Positions 43,690 to 52,836 are shown, counted from the first letter of the stretch. The stretch: 64,000 nt of DNA from Actinotalea caeni (GCF_009733795.1 NZ_WNXX01000007.1:1-64000), one strand, 5' to 3'. The notes: generated by a model from the letters alone, not told the origin. Numbers and translations: made by a program.

Positions 43690-45982
43690 CCTCCGCCGGC
43701 CGGGTCACGGCGCTGGTCGTGACCCGGCCGTCCGCGGCGGTGACGCGGTGCACGTCGCCGACCAGCAGCGTGGAGGCCACGGCCTCCTTGTCCTCGCACG
43801 AGCCACCCACCCAGAGCTCGACGTCGCCCGGCTCGACCACCCGGGTCATGCCCGGGTCGGTGAGGGCGAGCAGTGAGGTCGGGACGGTGAACGTCACCTC
43901 GGCGCTCTCGCCCGGCTCGAGCTCGACGCGGCGGTAGCCGAGCAGCTGCGCAGCCGGCCGGGTGACGCTCGCGTGCACGTCGTGGCCGTAGAGCTGCACG
44001 ACGTCGACGCCGGTGCGCTCGCCGGTGTTGGTCACCGTGACCGTCGCGGTCAGGCTGCCGTCGGTGGCGACCTCGGCCGGCACCCGCAGGTCCGTGCGCT
44101 CGAACGTCGTGTAGGTCAGCCCGAAGCCGAAGGGCCGCACCGGGGTGGTGTCCGCGCTGCTGACACCGCCGCTGCCGGCCAGCGCGGGCCGCAGGTAGGA
44201 GTACGGCTGCGCACCCGCCGAGCGCGGCATCGTGATCGGCAGCCGGCCCGACGGCGCGACGGTGCCCGCGAGCACGCGCGCGATCGCGGGGCCGCCCATC
44301 TGGCCCGGGAAGAACGACTGCAGCACGGCGGCCGCGGAGGTCTCGCCGTCGAGCGCCCAGCCGATCGCGTAGGGGCGGCCGGTGAGCAGCACCAGCACCA
44401 CCGGGGTGCCGGTGGCGACGACCGCCTCGACCAGCTGGCGCTGCACGCCGGGCAGCTCGAGGGACTCGACGTCGTTGCCCTCGCCGACCGTGCCGCGCCC
44501 GAACAGGCCGGCCTGGTCGCCGACGACGACCACCGCGACGTCCGCCGCCTCGGCGGCCGCGACCGCCGCCGGGATGCCCGAGGTGTCGTCGCCGTCGACG
44601 TCGCAGCCCGGCGTCGTCGTGACCTCCACCTCGTCGAGCTCGGCGCGCAGCGCCTCGGCGACGCTCGGGATCTCGACACCCAGCGGCACGCCCGGGTGGT
44701 GCGCGAGCACGTGGTTGACGAAGGAGTAGCAGCCGAGCATCGCCTCAGGCCGGTCGGCGTTGGGGCCGATGACCGCGAGCCGCTGCGGCGCCCGGTCGGC
44801 CAGCGGCAGCAGGCCGTCGTTGCTCAGCAGCACCAGCGAGGACTCGGCGAGCCGCCGGGCGAGCTCGCGGTGCGCGGGCGGGTCCAGGTCGACGGCGGTG
44901 GGCGCCTCGTCGGTCGGCGGGTCGAGCAGCCCGAGATCCTCCTTCTGCGCGAGCACGCGCAGCACCGCGCGGTCGACGAGCGCCTCGTCGACCGTCCCGG
45001 CCGCCAGCGCCTCCGCGAGCGGCTCGGCGAACGTGTCACCGCTGGGCAGCTCGACGTCGATGCCGGCCGCGAGCGCGAGTCCCGCCGCCTCGCCCCGGTC
45101 GGCGGCCACCGCGTGGCTCATGTGCAGGAACGCGATCGAGAAGTAGTCGGCGACCACGACGCCGTCGAACCCCCACCGCTCGCGCAGCACCTCGGTGAGG
45201 TAGTACGGCGAGGCGGCGACCGGGACACCGTCGATCTCGGAGTAGGAGTTCATGACCGAGCGCACCCCGCCGTCGCGCACCGCCATCTCGAACGGCGGCA
45301 GGAACACGTCCGCGATCTCGCGCGGGCCCGCGTGCACCGGCGCGTGGTTGCGCCCCGCCTGCGACGCCGAGTACCCGACGAAGTGCTTGAGGGTGGCGTG
45401 GATGCCGGACCCCTGCAGACCGCGCACGTACGCGGTGCCGACCGTGCCCACGAGGTAGGGGTCCTCGGCGATGCACTCGTCGGTACGGCCCCACCGGGGG
45501 TCGCGCGCGACGTCGAGCACCGGCGCGAGACCCTGGTGCACCCCGATCCCGCGCAGCGTCGACCCGATCGCACGCGCGGTCTCCTCGACGAGGTCGGGGT
45601 CGAACGCGGCACCCCACGCGAGCGGCGTCGGGAAGATCGTCGCGCCCCACGCGGCCAGCCCGGTCAGGCACTCCTCGTGCACGATCGCGCCGATACCGTG
45701 ACCCGAGCGCTCGCGCAGCCGCTCCTGCTCGCGCCACAGCCACCGCGCCCGCTCGACGGCGTCGACCGGCCGGGTGCCGTACACCCGGGTGAGGTGCCCG
45801 AGCCCGTGGGTCGTCGCGGTCTCGTACCGCTGCGACGCCTGCAGCTCGCCCGACATCGGGGCGACGGTCTCCTCGCCCTGGTCGACCCAGTAGCCGACCA
45901 GCTGCGCGAGCTTCTCCTCCCGGCTCATGCGGGCGTGCAGCTCGAGCACGCGGGGGGAGACGGCGGGCGTCGTGGCGGTCAT
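43637..45982 (-). CDS. GH3 beta-glycosidase (beta-xylosidase/beta-glucosidase type), intracellular
   Basis: The 781-residue protein has a GH3 N-terminal barrel ('ILPTPLAW'-type segment IFPTPLAWGAAFD, 'KHFVGYSASQAGRNHAPVH'), the nucleophile Asp in 'GVVVADYFSIAFL', the alpha/beta sandwich ('AVIGPNADRPEAMLGCYSF') and a C-terminal fibronectin III-like domain ('VDVVQLYGHDVHASVTRP'). No signal peptide. Last gene of the operon with the importer at 46047-49257, so it cleaves the imported oligosaccharide, probably xylo- or gluco-configured. The last 17 residues are antisense to abfA codons and are probably a dispensable extension. Confidence 0.92.
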   Translation of the reverse strand: MTATTPAVSPRVLELHARMSREEKLAQLVGYWVDQGEETVAPMSGELQASQRYETATTHGLGHLTRVYGTRPVDAVERARWLWREQERLRERSGHGIGAIVHEECLTGLAAWGATIFPTPLAWGAAFDPDLVEETARAIGSTLRGIGVHQGLAPVLDVARDPRWGRTDECIAEDPYLVGTVGTAYVRGLQGSGIHATLKHFVGYSASQAGRNHAPVHAGPREIADVFLPPFEMAVRDGGVRSVMNSYSEIDGVPVAASPYYLTEVLRERWGFDGVVVADYFSIAFLHMSHAVAADRGEAAGLALAAGIDVELPSGDTFAEPLAEALAAGTVDEALVDRAVLRVLAQKEDLGLLDPPTDEAPTAVDLDPPAHRELARRLAESSLVLLSNDGLLPLADRAPQRLAVIGPNADRPEAMLGCYSFVNHVLAHHPGVPLGVEIPSVAEALRAELDEVEVTTTPGCDVDGDDTSGIPAAVAAAEAADVAVVVVGDQAGLFGRGTVGEGNDVESLELPGVQRQLVEAVVATGTPVVLVLLTGRPYAIGWALDGETSAAAVLQSFFPGQMGGPAIARVLAGTVAPSGRLPITMPRSAGAQPYSYLRPALAGSGGVSSADTTPVRPFGFGLTYTTFERTDLRVPAEVATDGSLTATVTVTNTGERTGVDVVQLYGHDVHASVTRPAAQLLGYRRVELEPGESAEVTFTVPTSLLALTDPGMTRVVEPGDVELWVGGSCEDKEAVASTLLVGDVHRVTAADGRVTTSAVTRPAEVSPAAGRSSTRSAAASR

Positions 45983-46046
45983 GCGGTAGCTCCTCGTGGC
46001 GTCGGTCCAGGTGTGTGCGGCGGCGGGCGGCGGTGGCGCCCGGCTG

Positions 46047-46916
46047 CTACCCCTTCACGGCGCCCTGCAGGCCGTTGACGATGCGCTTCTGCATCGCCAG
46101 GAAGAACACGAGCGCGGGGATCATCGCCAGCGTCGTGAAGGCGTACACGCCCGCGATGTCGGCCGCGTGCTCGGAGGAGAAGTCGGCCACCCCGAGCGGC
46201 AGCGTGCGCATCCGGTCCTGCAGCAGCAGCAGCGGCAGCATGTAGTTGTTCCACGACGTGACGAACGCCAGCACGCCGACGGTCACCATGCCCGGGCCGG
46301 ACAGCGGCAGCAGGATTCGCCAGAAGAACCCGAGCCGGCTCGCGCCGTCGAGCAGCGCGGCCTCCTCGATCTCGGTCGGGATCGCGGCGAGGAACGGCCG
46401 CAGGATCACGACCGTCAGGGGGAGAGCGAACGCCGCCTGCGGCAGCGCGACGCCCCACCAGGTGTTCCCCAGGCCCAGGTCCCGCGTGACGATGATGAAC
46501 AGCGGGATGATCGCCACGGTCGCCGGGAAGAGCAGGCCCATGACGAAGATCGTGAACAGCGCCTCACGGCCGCGGAACCGGTACCGCGCGAGCGGGTAGG
46601 CCGCCATCACGCCCAGCAGCACCACCAGCCCGGTCGTGATGAGCGCGATCGCCGTCGAGTTCAGCGCGTAGCGCCAGAACTCCGCGCCCGTGATGACGTT
46701 CAGGTAGTTGTCGAGCACCCACGGGTCGGGCAGGCCGGCCGGGTCCTCGGCGAGCTGGGCGTTGGTGCGGAAGCCGCCGATCACGCCGACCAGCACCGGG
46801 CCGAGGCTCAGCGCCACGACGACGAGCGCCGCGACGTAGAGCAGCGGGTTGCGCGACTTCGCGTCGCGCCGGGCCCGGCGCCGCACCCGCGTGCCGGGGA
46901 GAGTCGTGGCGGTCAT
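46047..46916 (-). CDS. Sugar ABC transporter permease (MalG type)
   Basis: The 289-residue protein has six predicted helices and the EAA loop 'EIEEAALLDGASRLGFFWRI'. It starts in an ATGA overlap with the first permease and is followed 64 bp later by the GH3 gene. With that permease and the binding protein it imports an oligosaccharide; no ATPase is encoded here. Confidence 0.93.
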   Translation of the reverse strand: MTATTLPGTRVRRRARRDAKSRNPLLYVAALVVVALSLGPVLVGVIGGFRTNAQLAEDPAGLPDPWVLDNYLNVITGAEFWRYALNSTAIALITTGLVVLLGVMAAYPLARYRFRGREALFTIFVMGLLFPATVAIIPLFIIVTRDLGLGNTWWGVALPQAAFALPLTVVILRPFLAAIPTEIEEAALLDGASRLGFFWRILLPLSGPGMVTVGVLAFVTSWNNYMLPLLLLQDRMRTLPLGVADFSSEHAADIAGVYAFTTLAMIPALVFFLAMQKRIVNGLQGAVKG

Positions 46917-47950
46917 CGCTTCCCCCTCCGAGGCGAGTCGACGGTGTTGTCGCGGCTGAGGATGAAGCGCTGATAGGTCAGCGCCATCACGAGCGCGATG
47001 ACGAACAGCACCACCGACGCCGCCGAGGCGATCCCGTAGTTGGCGCGGCGCTGGCCCTCGGTGAGCAGGAATGTCGCCATCGTCGTGGTGGCGTTGGCCG
47101 GGCCGCCGCGCGTGAGGATCCAGACCATGTCGAACAGCTGCAGCGACCCGATCATCGACAGGAACGCCCAGGTGCGCATCGTCGGGCCCAGCAGCGGGAT
47201 CGTGATCCGCCACTGGGTCTGCCACCAGGAGGCGCCGTCGATCTCGGCTGCCTCGGTGACGTCGTGCGGGATGCCCTGCAGCCCCGCGAGCATGAGGATC
47301 ACCGCCATGCCCAGGTACTTCCAGGTGAGCACGATCATGACGGCGTAGAGCGCCAGCTCGGGCGTGCCGAGCCAGCCCTGCGCCGGCCCGCTCAGCCCGA
47401 ACCGCTCGAGCCAGGCGTCGATGACGCCGTAGCGCGGCTGCAGCAGCTGGAACCACACGACACCGGCGATGACCTCGGCCAGCACGTAGGGCACGAAGAC
47501 GATCGTGCGCAGCACGCCCTGCCCGTACATCGGGCGGTTGAGCAGCAGCGCGATCGCCAGCCCCAGCGGCAGCTGCAGCACGATCGAGGCCACGACGACG
47601 AACAGGTTGTGCCTGACGGCGCCGTGGAAGACGTCGTTGGTGAGGATCGAGACGTAGTTCGCGAGCCCGACGAAGTCGACGAGCGGTCCGTACCCCTTCC
47701 AGGTGAAGAAGGACCACTGCACGGCTCGCAGCACCGGCCACGCCACGAAGACCACCATGAGCACGAGCGCGGGCGCGACGAGCACGGCGATCTCGAGGCG
47801 CTGCCGCCACGAGATGCCGCGCCGTCGCGCCGCGGCTGCCGCGGGCCCCGCGGGAGGGTCGGTGCGCGGGGTGCGCACCGTCTCCTGCGCGGGGCCGGCG
47901 GCAGCGGCGGTCGCCACGGCGGACGGAGCCCTGGTTGCGCCGTCCGCCAC
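46913..47950 (-). CDS. Sugar ABC transporter permease (MalF type)
   Basis: The 345-residue protein has an unusually long Ala/Pro-rich cytoplasmic N-terminus (about 45 residues), six predicted helices and the EAA loop 'DVTEAAEIDGASWWQTQWRI'. The GTG start lies 2 bp after the stop of the binding-protein gene. Internal starts are possible since the first 45 residues are not typical of the family. Confidence 0.92.
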   Translation of the reverse strand: MADGATRAPSAVATAAAAGPAQETVRTPRTDPPAGPAAAAARRRGISWRQRLEIAVLVAPALVLMVVFVAWPVLRAVQWSFFTWKGYGPLVDFVGLANYVSILTNDVFHGAVRHNLFVVVASIVLQLPLGLAIALLLNRPMYGQGVLRTIVFVPYVLAEVIAGVVWFQLLQPRYGVIDAWLERFGLSGPAQGWLGTPELALYAVMIVLTWKYLGMAVILMLAGLQGIPHDVTEAAEIDGASWWQTQWRITIPLLGPTMRTWAFLSMIGSLQLFDMVWILTRGGPANATTTMATFLLTEGQRRANYGIASAASVVLFVIALVMALTYQRFILSRDNTVDSPRRGKR

Positions 47951-47952
47951 GC

Positions 47953-49257
47953 TCAGCCTGCCGTCCCGGCGGCCTGCTCGATGGCGTCGACGACGTCCTG
48001 AGCGGTCGCCTGCCCGGCGAAGAGCAGCGCGATCTCGTCGTTCATCGCGCCACCGACGGCCTGACCGAAGGCGGTGTCGAGGTAGAGCTGCACGTAGGGC
48101 GCGGAGTCACGCACCTCGAGCAGACCTGCCAGCGCCGGGTCGCTGATCGAGTCGACGGCGGCCGGGTTGGTCGGCAGCCCCATGTCGTTCTCGGCGAAGC
48201 CCTGCTGCACCTCGTCGGAGAGCAGGTACTCGATGAACTCGAGCGCCTCGTCCGGCGCGTCGCCCGACAGCGCCCAGGCGTCGCCGCCGCCGAGCGCGGC
48301 CGTCGGGTCGCCCTCGCCGGTCGGGGTCGTCGGGAACGGGAACCAGCCGGTGTTCTCGCCGAGGCCCTGGCCGTCGTCGGTGAGGCCCTGCATGACCCCG
48401 GGCTCCCAGTGGCCGGCGAGCTCCATCGCGACCTTGCCGGTCGCGAGCAGACCCGAGGCGCTCGTCGCGCCGGCCTGCGCCGGCGTCGAGAGGAAGCCGG
48501 GGTTGAACGGCTCGGCGGCGATCAGCTCCTCGAGCGCCTCACCGGCGCGGATGAAGCACGGGTCGTCGAACTGCAGCGAGCTGACCGCGGTGTTGAGGGC
48601 CTCCTCGGAGCACTCGCGCAGCGCGAAGTAGTACCAGTAGTGCGCGGCCGGCCAGCCCTCGCCCGCCCCGACGGAGATCGGGTCGATGCCGGCGGCCTTG
48701 AGCGCGTCGATGGTCTCGAAGAGCTCGTCCATCGTGGTCGGGGTGTCGGTGATCCCGGCCTCCTCGAAGAGGGCGGTGTTGTACCAGAAGCCCACCACGC
48801 CGATCGAGAACGGCAGCGCGTAGGTGCGGCCGTCGAGCGTCCAGCCGGCGACCGAGCCGCCCAGCTTCTCGATGGTCTCCGCCGCGTCGTCGGTGAGGTC
48901 GCGGATCAGACCGGCGTCGATCTTGTCGGCCATCTCGCCGCCGCCGCGCTCCATGAAGATGTCCGGCATGTCGCCGCTCTGCATGGCCGCGTCGAGCTTG
49001 GTGCCCATGTCCTCGTGCTGCATGGCGCTGATCTCGATCGTGACACCCGGGTTGTCGGCCATGAAGTCCTCGGCCACCTGCTGGTAGTAGCCCAGCCCCG
49101 GCTCGTTGTTCGAGTTGTGCCACCAGGTGATCGTGACACCGTCGCCGTCGCTGCTACCCCCGTTGCCGCCGGCGTCGGAGCCGCACGCCGTGAGCAGCAT
49201 CCCTGCGGCGACCGCAGCGGCTGCACCGGCTGCCCATCGTGACTTCCTCATCAACAT
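47953..49257 (-). CDS. Sugar ABC transporter substrate-binding lipoprotein
   Basis: The 434-residue lipoprotein has a lipobox LLTAC (Cys near 25) and a solute-binding family 1 fold ('ITWWHNSNNEPGLGYYQQV', 'YALPFSIGVVGFWYNTALF', 'GGGDAWALSGDAPDEALEF'). Start at the ATG at 49257, with AGAAGGG before it; a second ATG 6 nt inside is possible. First gene of the importer-GH3 operon and divergent from a LacI gene with a shared palindrome between them. The ligand is probably a beta-linked oligosaccharide, judged by the GH3 partner. Confidence 0.93.
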   Translation of the reverse strand: MLMRKSRWAAGAAAAVAAGMLLTACGSDAGGNGGSSDGDGVTITWWHNSNNEPGLGYYQQVAEDFMADNPGVTIEISAMQHEDMGTKLDAAMQSGDMPDIFMERGGGEMADKIDAGLIRDLTDDAAETIEKLGGSVAGWTLDGRTYALPFSIGVVGFWYNTALFEEAGITDTPTTMDELFETIDALKAAGIDPISVGAGEGWPAAHYWYYFALRECSEEALNTAVSSLQFDDPCFIRAGEALEELIAAEPFNPGFLSTPAQAGATSASGLLATGKVAMELAGHWEPGVMQGLTDDGQGLGENTGWFPFPTTPTGEGDPTAALGGGDAWALSGDAPDEALEFIEYLLSDEVQQGFAENDMGLPTNPAAVDSISDPALAGLLEVRDSAPYVQLYLDTAFGQAVGGAMNDEIALLFAGQATAQDVVDAIEQAAGTAG

Positions 49258-49288
49258 GCCCTTCTGTCGTCGTCGACCGTCGTGGGGA

Positions 49289-49333
49289 ACTGTCGCAAAC
49301 CCCGAGGGCGCATGTCAATCGTTATCGATAACG
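49289..49333 (-). promoter_or_regulatory. Promoter and LacI operator of the importer operon
   Basis: On the minus strand TTGACA (49318-49313) and GACAGT (49294-49289) are spaced 18 bp. The perfect 14-bp palindrome CGTTATCGATAACG (49320-49333) lies next to the -35 box and 25 bp before the divergent LacI start, so one site could govern both directions. Confidence 0.65.
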
Positions 49334-49357
49334 TTTTAGTCGCGATCGAACAGCGGT

Positions 49358-50362
49358 ATGGTCAGCGGCATGCCGCGGGTCACGATCACCGACGTCGCGC
49401 GCGAAGCAGGGGTCTCGGTCGCCACCGTCTCGAAGGTTCTCAACGGCCGCGACGGCGTCGCCGCGAGCACGCTGCTGCGCGTCCAGGGCGTGATCGCGCG
49501 GCTCGGCTACGAGTCCAGCCTGGTGGCCACCAGCCTGCGCTCGCGGCGCACGAACGTCATCGGCTGCCTCGTCGCCGACTTCGAGCCGTTCAGCGCCGAG
49601 ATCCTCAAGGGCGTCGGCACCGCGCTGCACGGCAGCGACCTGGAGCTGCTGGCCTACAGCGCCCGCCGCGCCGACGGCTCGGAGTGGGAGAACCGGTCGC
49701 TGCGCCGGCTGAGCGGCACCCTCATCGACGGCGCCATCCTGGTGACGCCGACCGTGCTCGCCGCACCGGTCGACATCCCGGTCGTCGTCATCGACCCGCA
49801 CACCGGACCCGAGGGCACGCCCGCGGTCGAGTCCGACAGCCTCGAGGGCGCGCTGACGGCCACCCGGCACCTGCTCGACCTCGGCCACACCCGCATCGGG
49901 TTCCTCGCCGGCCGCCCGGACCTGCGCTCGGCGCAGCTGCGCGAGCAGGGCTACCGCGACGCGCTGGCGGCCGCCGGCGTCCCGTTCGACCCCTCGCTGA
50001 TCCGCATCGGCCACTACGAGGACGAGCTCGCCAAGGAGGCGGTGCGGGAGCTGCTGACGCAGCCGGAGCCGCCGACCGCGGTGTTCGCCGCCAACGACCG
50101 GTCCGCGCTCGTCACGCTCGAGGTCGCCCACGAGGTCGGCCTCCGCGTCCCGGACGACCTCTCGATCATCGGCTTCGACGACATCCCGGAGTCGACCCGC
50201 GTCGCGGTGCCGCTGACGACGGTGCGCCAGCACATCCAGCGCCTGGGCGCGGTGGCGACGGAGATGCTGCGCACGCTGCTCGACGGCGGCACGCTCGAGA
50301 CCAGCCACGTGCAGCTCCCGACCGAGCTCGTCGTCCGCGCGAGCACCGCCCCACCCCGCTAG
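49358..50362 (+). CDS. LacI-family regulator of the divergent sugar importer/GH3 operon
   Basis: The 334-residue protein has the LacI HTH ('VTITDVAREAGVSVATVSKVLNG', hinge 'SSLVATSLRSRRTNVIG') and sensor domain. It may start at 49358 or at the second ATG (49370); neither has a strong RBS. Its position, divergent from the binding-protein gene with a palindrome between, is the usual layout for local repressors such as CelR or XylR-type proteins. Effector sugar unknown. Confidence 0.92.
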   Translation: MVSGMPRVTITDVAREAGVSVATVSKVLNGRDGVAASTLLRVQGVIARLGYESSLVATSLRSRRTNVIGCLVADFEPFSAEILKGVGTALHGSDLELLAYSARRADGSEWENRSLRRLSGTLIDGAILVTPTVLAAPVDIPVVVIDPHTGPEGTPAVESDSLEGALTATRHLLDLGHTRIGFLAGRPDLRSAQLREQGYRDALAAAGVPFDPSLIRIGHYEDELAKEAVRELLTQPEPPTAVFAANDRSALVTLEVAHEVGLRVPDDLSIIGFDDIPESTRVAVPLTTVRQHIQRLGAVATEMLRTLLDGGTLETSHVQLPTELVVRASTAPPR

Positions 50363-50400
50363 CGATCCAGCCCGGCGACCCCCGCCCCGCCGGCGCTCCC

Positions 50401-51083
50401 GCCCGGTGCGCGCCCCGCCCGGTGCGCGCCCCGCCCCGTGCGCGAACTCGTACCTGCGCGCCGATCTCGTACGGTGCACGCTACGAGTTGGGTCGGGGGC
50501 TACGAGTTGGTCGGCGCGGCGCGGCGCGGTGCGGTGCGGCGCGGTGCGGTGCGAGGCAGCGATGGGCAGGGTGGCCGCCCGGTGGGGAGCGGGACCGGGG
50601 TGGGTGCCGGCCGGAGTGTCGGTGCGGTCGCCGTCGCGCTCGCTGCTGTTTCCGCGGCCCTGCGAACTCGTACCTGGGTGCCGAGCTCGTACGGTGCACG
50701 CTACGAGTTGGGCGCCGCAGTACGAGTTGGTCGACGCGGGGGGGGCATGGTGACCGGGCGCCGGGCAGGCTGGGCCGGGGCGGGCGCCGGTGGGAGTGTG
50801 GTCAGGGTGGCCGGCCGGCCGGTGCGCCGGTGGGGTCGCCGTCGCGCTCGCTGCTGTTTCCGCGGCCCTGCGAACTCGTACCTGGGTGCCGAGCTCGTAC
50901 GGTGCACGCTACGAGTTGGGCGCCGCAGTACGAGTTCGGCGTGATGGAGCGAGGTCAGGCCGGCCGGCCGGCGTGCCGGTGGGTCGCCGTCGCGCTCTCT
51001 GTTCCCGTTGCCCTGCGAGCTCGTACCTGGGTGCCGAGCTCGTACGGTGCACGCTGCGAGCTCGGCACCCAGGTACGAGCTCG
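50401..51083. repeat. Non-coding repeat cluster with long direct and inverted repeats
   Basis: The 814-bp stretch 50363-51176 has no credible gene. It begins with a 16-bp unit repeated three times (50401, 50417, 50433). A module around CTCGTACGGTGCACGCTACGAG recurs at about 50443, 50661, 50869 and 51014. Bases 50626-50728 and 50834-50936 are identical over 103 bp. The last copy is a perfect 27-bp inverted repeat (51016-51042 / 51057-51083) with a 14-bp spacer. Confidence 0.85.
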
Positions 51084-51176
51084 TGGATGCGGGTGGTGCC
51101 AGGGCGTCGCCGAGGGTGGGTGGTGGTGTGGCGGCCCCGCCGGTGGTGGGTGAGTGGACCAGGCGCGGTGCGCGTG

Positions 51177-51842
51177 TCAGCCCTGGCGGGCGAGCCGGCG
51201 CACCGTCTGCTCGGCGGCCGCGGGGGAGAGGTCGCGGCAGCCCTTGGCGACCCAGCCGCTGATCAGCTCGGGCTCGTGGCGCATGAGCGCGAGACCGCGC
51301 CGCACGAGCGTCGTCGGCGCCTTGCGCCCCTCGCCGAGGTCGCGCAGCAGCCGGAACCAGAACGTCGTGAGCCGGGGCCGCACGAGGCAGAGCGCGTCCG
51401 CCAGCACGTCCTCGCGCCGCAGGTCCGCGACGATCTCGGCCGCGAAGATCCCCTCGGCCACGACCACCGGTTCGCCGTCGAGCACCAGACGCGTCTCGCC
51501 GGTGCGGCGCGACGTCGGGATGTCGTAGACCGGGATCGTCGCCTCGCCCTCGCGGCACAGCGACACGAGCGCCTCGACGGCGGCCTCGCGGTCCCACGAC
51601 GCCGGGTCGTCCCAGTCGACGATGCCGTAGCGGCGCGGCAGCCCGGGGTGGTCGACGTCGCGGTAGAAGTCGTCGAGCGCGACGGTCGGCAGGCCGAGCC
51701 GGCGCACGAGCGAGGACTTGCCGGAACCGGACGGCCCGGTCAGCAGCACCACCCGGGTCGGGACCTGACGGCTGCCCGCCGGGATCGCGAAGAGCCCGCC
51801 GTCGTCACCGACGCCGTCCGGGGGCGGGCTGTCGGCTGGCAC
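51177..51842 (-). CDS. Uridine-kinase-like P-loop kinase
   Basis: The 221-residue protein has 'VVLLTGPSGSGKSSLVRRLG' (Walker A near 35), 'LPTVALDDFYRDVDHPGLPR' as in uridine kinases, 'IPVYDIPTSRRTG' and 'VVVAEGIFAAEIV'. These motifs are those of the uridine kinase/phosphoribulokinase group. The exact substrate is uncertain; actinobacterial members of this type are largely uncharacterised. The GTG start at 51842 is chosen because the residues further upstream are encoded by the palindrome at 51884-51951. Confidence 0.8.
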   Translation of the reverse strand: MPADSPPPDGVGDDGGLFAIPAGSRQVPTRVVLLTGPSGSGKSSLVRRLGLPTVALDDFYRDVDHPGLPRRYGIVDWDDPASWDREAAVEALVSLCREGEATIPVYDIPTSRRTGETRLVLDGEPVVVAEGIFAAEIVADLRREDVLADALCLVRPRLTTFWFRLLRDLGEGRKAPTTLVRRGLALMRHEPELISGWVAKGCRDLSPAAAEQTVRRLARQG

Positions 51843-51883
51843 CGAGCCATTATCCCCGAGCCCCCACGTGCCTGCGTCGGCGA

Positions 51884-51951
51884 CGAGATCGAGGTCTTGG
51901 GTCGAGATCGAGGATCCAGATCCTCGATCTCGACCCAAGACCTCGATCTCG
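51884..51951. repeat. Perfect 33-bp inverted repeat with 2-nt spacer
   Basis: Bases 51884-51916 and 51919-51951 are exact reverse complements, separated only by CA. Within each arm CGAGATCGAGG occurs twice. The element lies between two divergent genes (starts at 51842 and 52028), so a terminator role is not obvious. The core GGGTCGAGATCG is shared with the element at 35187. Confidence 0.9.
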
Positions 51952-52027
51952 CGGGCGGGGGCTGCTAGGTGTAGCGGCGGGACCTGTCGAGAAGGGCGGC
52001 AGGTGTGGCCTGCAGAGGAGGGGTGCC

Positions 52028-52729
52028 GTGGGGGGTGTCGTGGCGGAGCCGGACGAGGCGCTGGTCGAGGCCGCGCGGCGGGGGCTCGCCGAGCTGGCGG
52101 ATCCCGTCAAGGCGCCTCAGATGCAGCGGTACATGCGGTCGGAGATGCCGTTCCGCGGGGTGCCGAAGCCTGAACGGGCGGCGCTCGCACGGCGGTTGTT
52201 CGCCGCGCACCCGCTGCCCTCACCGGCCGTGCTCGTCGCGACCGTGCGCACGCTGTGGGACGCGGCGCGGTTCCGCGAGGAGCGGTACCTGGCGACCGAT
52301 CTCACCGGCTGGCGCGGCTACCGCGCCTGGCAGGGCCCGGAGCTGCTGCCGCTGTACGAGCACATGATCGTCACCGGTGCCTGGTGGGACCACGTCGACG
52401 AGATCGCGAACCGCCGGGTGGGCCCGCTGCTGCTCGCGCACCCCGACGAGGTGGCGCCCGCGATGCGCGCGTGGGCCCACGACGACGACCGCTGGCGGCG
52501 CCGGACGGCGATCATCTGCCAGCTCGGGGCCAAGGAGCGCACCGATGTCGCCCTGCTGACCGAGGCGATCGAGGCGAGCATCGGCGAGGGCGACTTCTTC
52601 CTCCGCAAGGCGATCGGCTGGGCGCTGCGGCAGCACGCCCGGGTCGACCCCGACTGGGTGCGGGCGTTCGTCGCCGCCCATCCCGACCTGTCCCCGCTGT
52701 CGGTCCGCGAAGCGACCAAGCATCTCTAG
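52028..52729 (+). CDS. DNA alkylation repair protein, AlkD-like
   Basis: The 233-residue all-helical HEAT-repeat protein shows 'QMQRYMRSEMPFRGVPKPER', 'ERYLATDLTGWR', 'WWDHVDEIANRRVGPLLLAHPD', and 'FFLRKAIGWALRQHARVDPDWVRAFV', all characteristic of AlkD-type glycosylases that remove N3/N7-alkylated purines. Trp and Asp residues in 'WWDHVDEIA' correspond to the active-site region. GTG start with GAGGAGG upstream. Single gene. Confidence 0.92.
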   Translation: MGGVVAEPDEALVEAARRGLAELADPVKAPQMQRYMRSEMPFRGVPKPERAALARRLFAAHPLPSPAVLVATVRTLWDAARFREERYLATDLTGWRGYRAWQGPELLPLYEHMIVTGAWWDHVDEIANRRVGPLLLAHPDEVAPAMRAWAHDDDRWRRRTAIICQLGAKERTDVALLTEAIEASIGEGDFFLRKAIGWALRQHARVDPDWVRAFVAAHPDLSPLSVREATKHL

Positions 52730-52761
52730 CGAGCGTCTCGTCCGGCAGCCGAGACCGATCG

Positions 52762-52816
52762 TTGACGCGTCACGTATCGATGCGCTAGCGTCGTGCCGAC
52801 GCCTGAATCGATTCAG
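52762..52816 (+). promoter_or_regulatory. Promoter and palindromic operator of the rhamnogalacturonan lyase
   Basis: TTGACG (52762-52767) and TAGCGT (52786-52791) are spaced 18 bp. The perfect 14-bp palindrome CTGAATCGATTCAG (52803-52816) lies 11 bp after the -10 box, covering the start of the transcript, as expected for LacI-type repression. Confidence 0.65.
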
Positions 52817-52836
52817 TCTCATCGGCGGAGATGATC

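Noticed and set aside
50406-50944. Short open frames inside the repeat region
   Set aside because: They only translate the repeats and have no RBS, family resemblance or normal codon use.
51843-51938. Upstream extension of the kinase-like gene
   Set aside because: The extra residues are encoded by one side of the perfect palindrome and do not match a kinase N-terminus; GTG at 51842 fits better.
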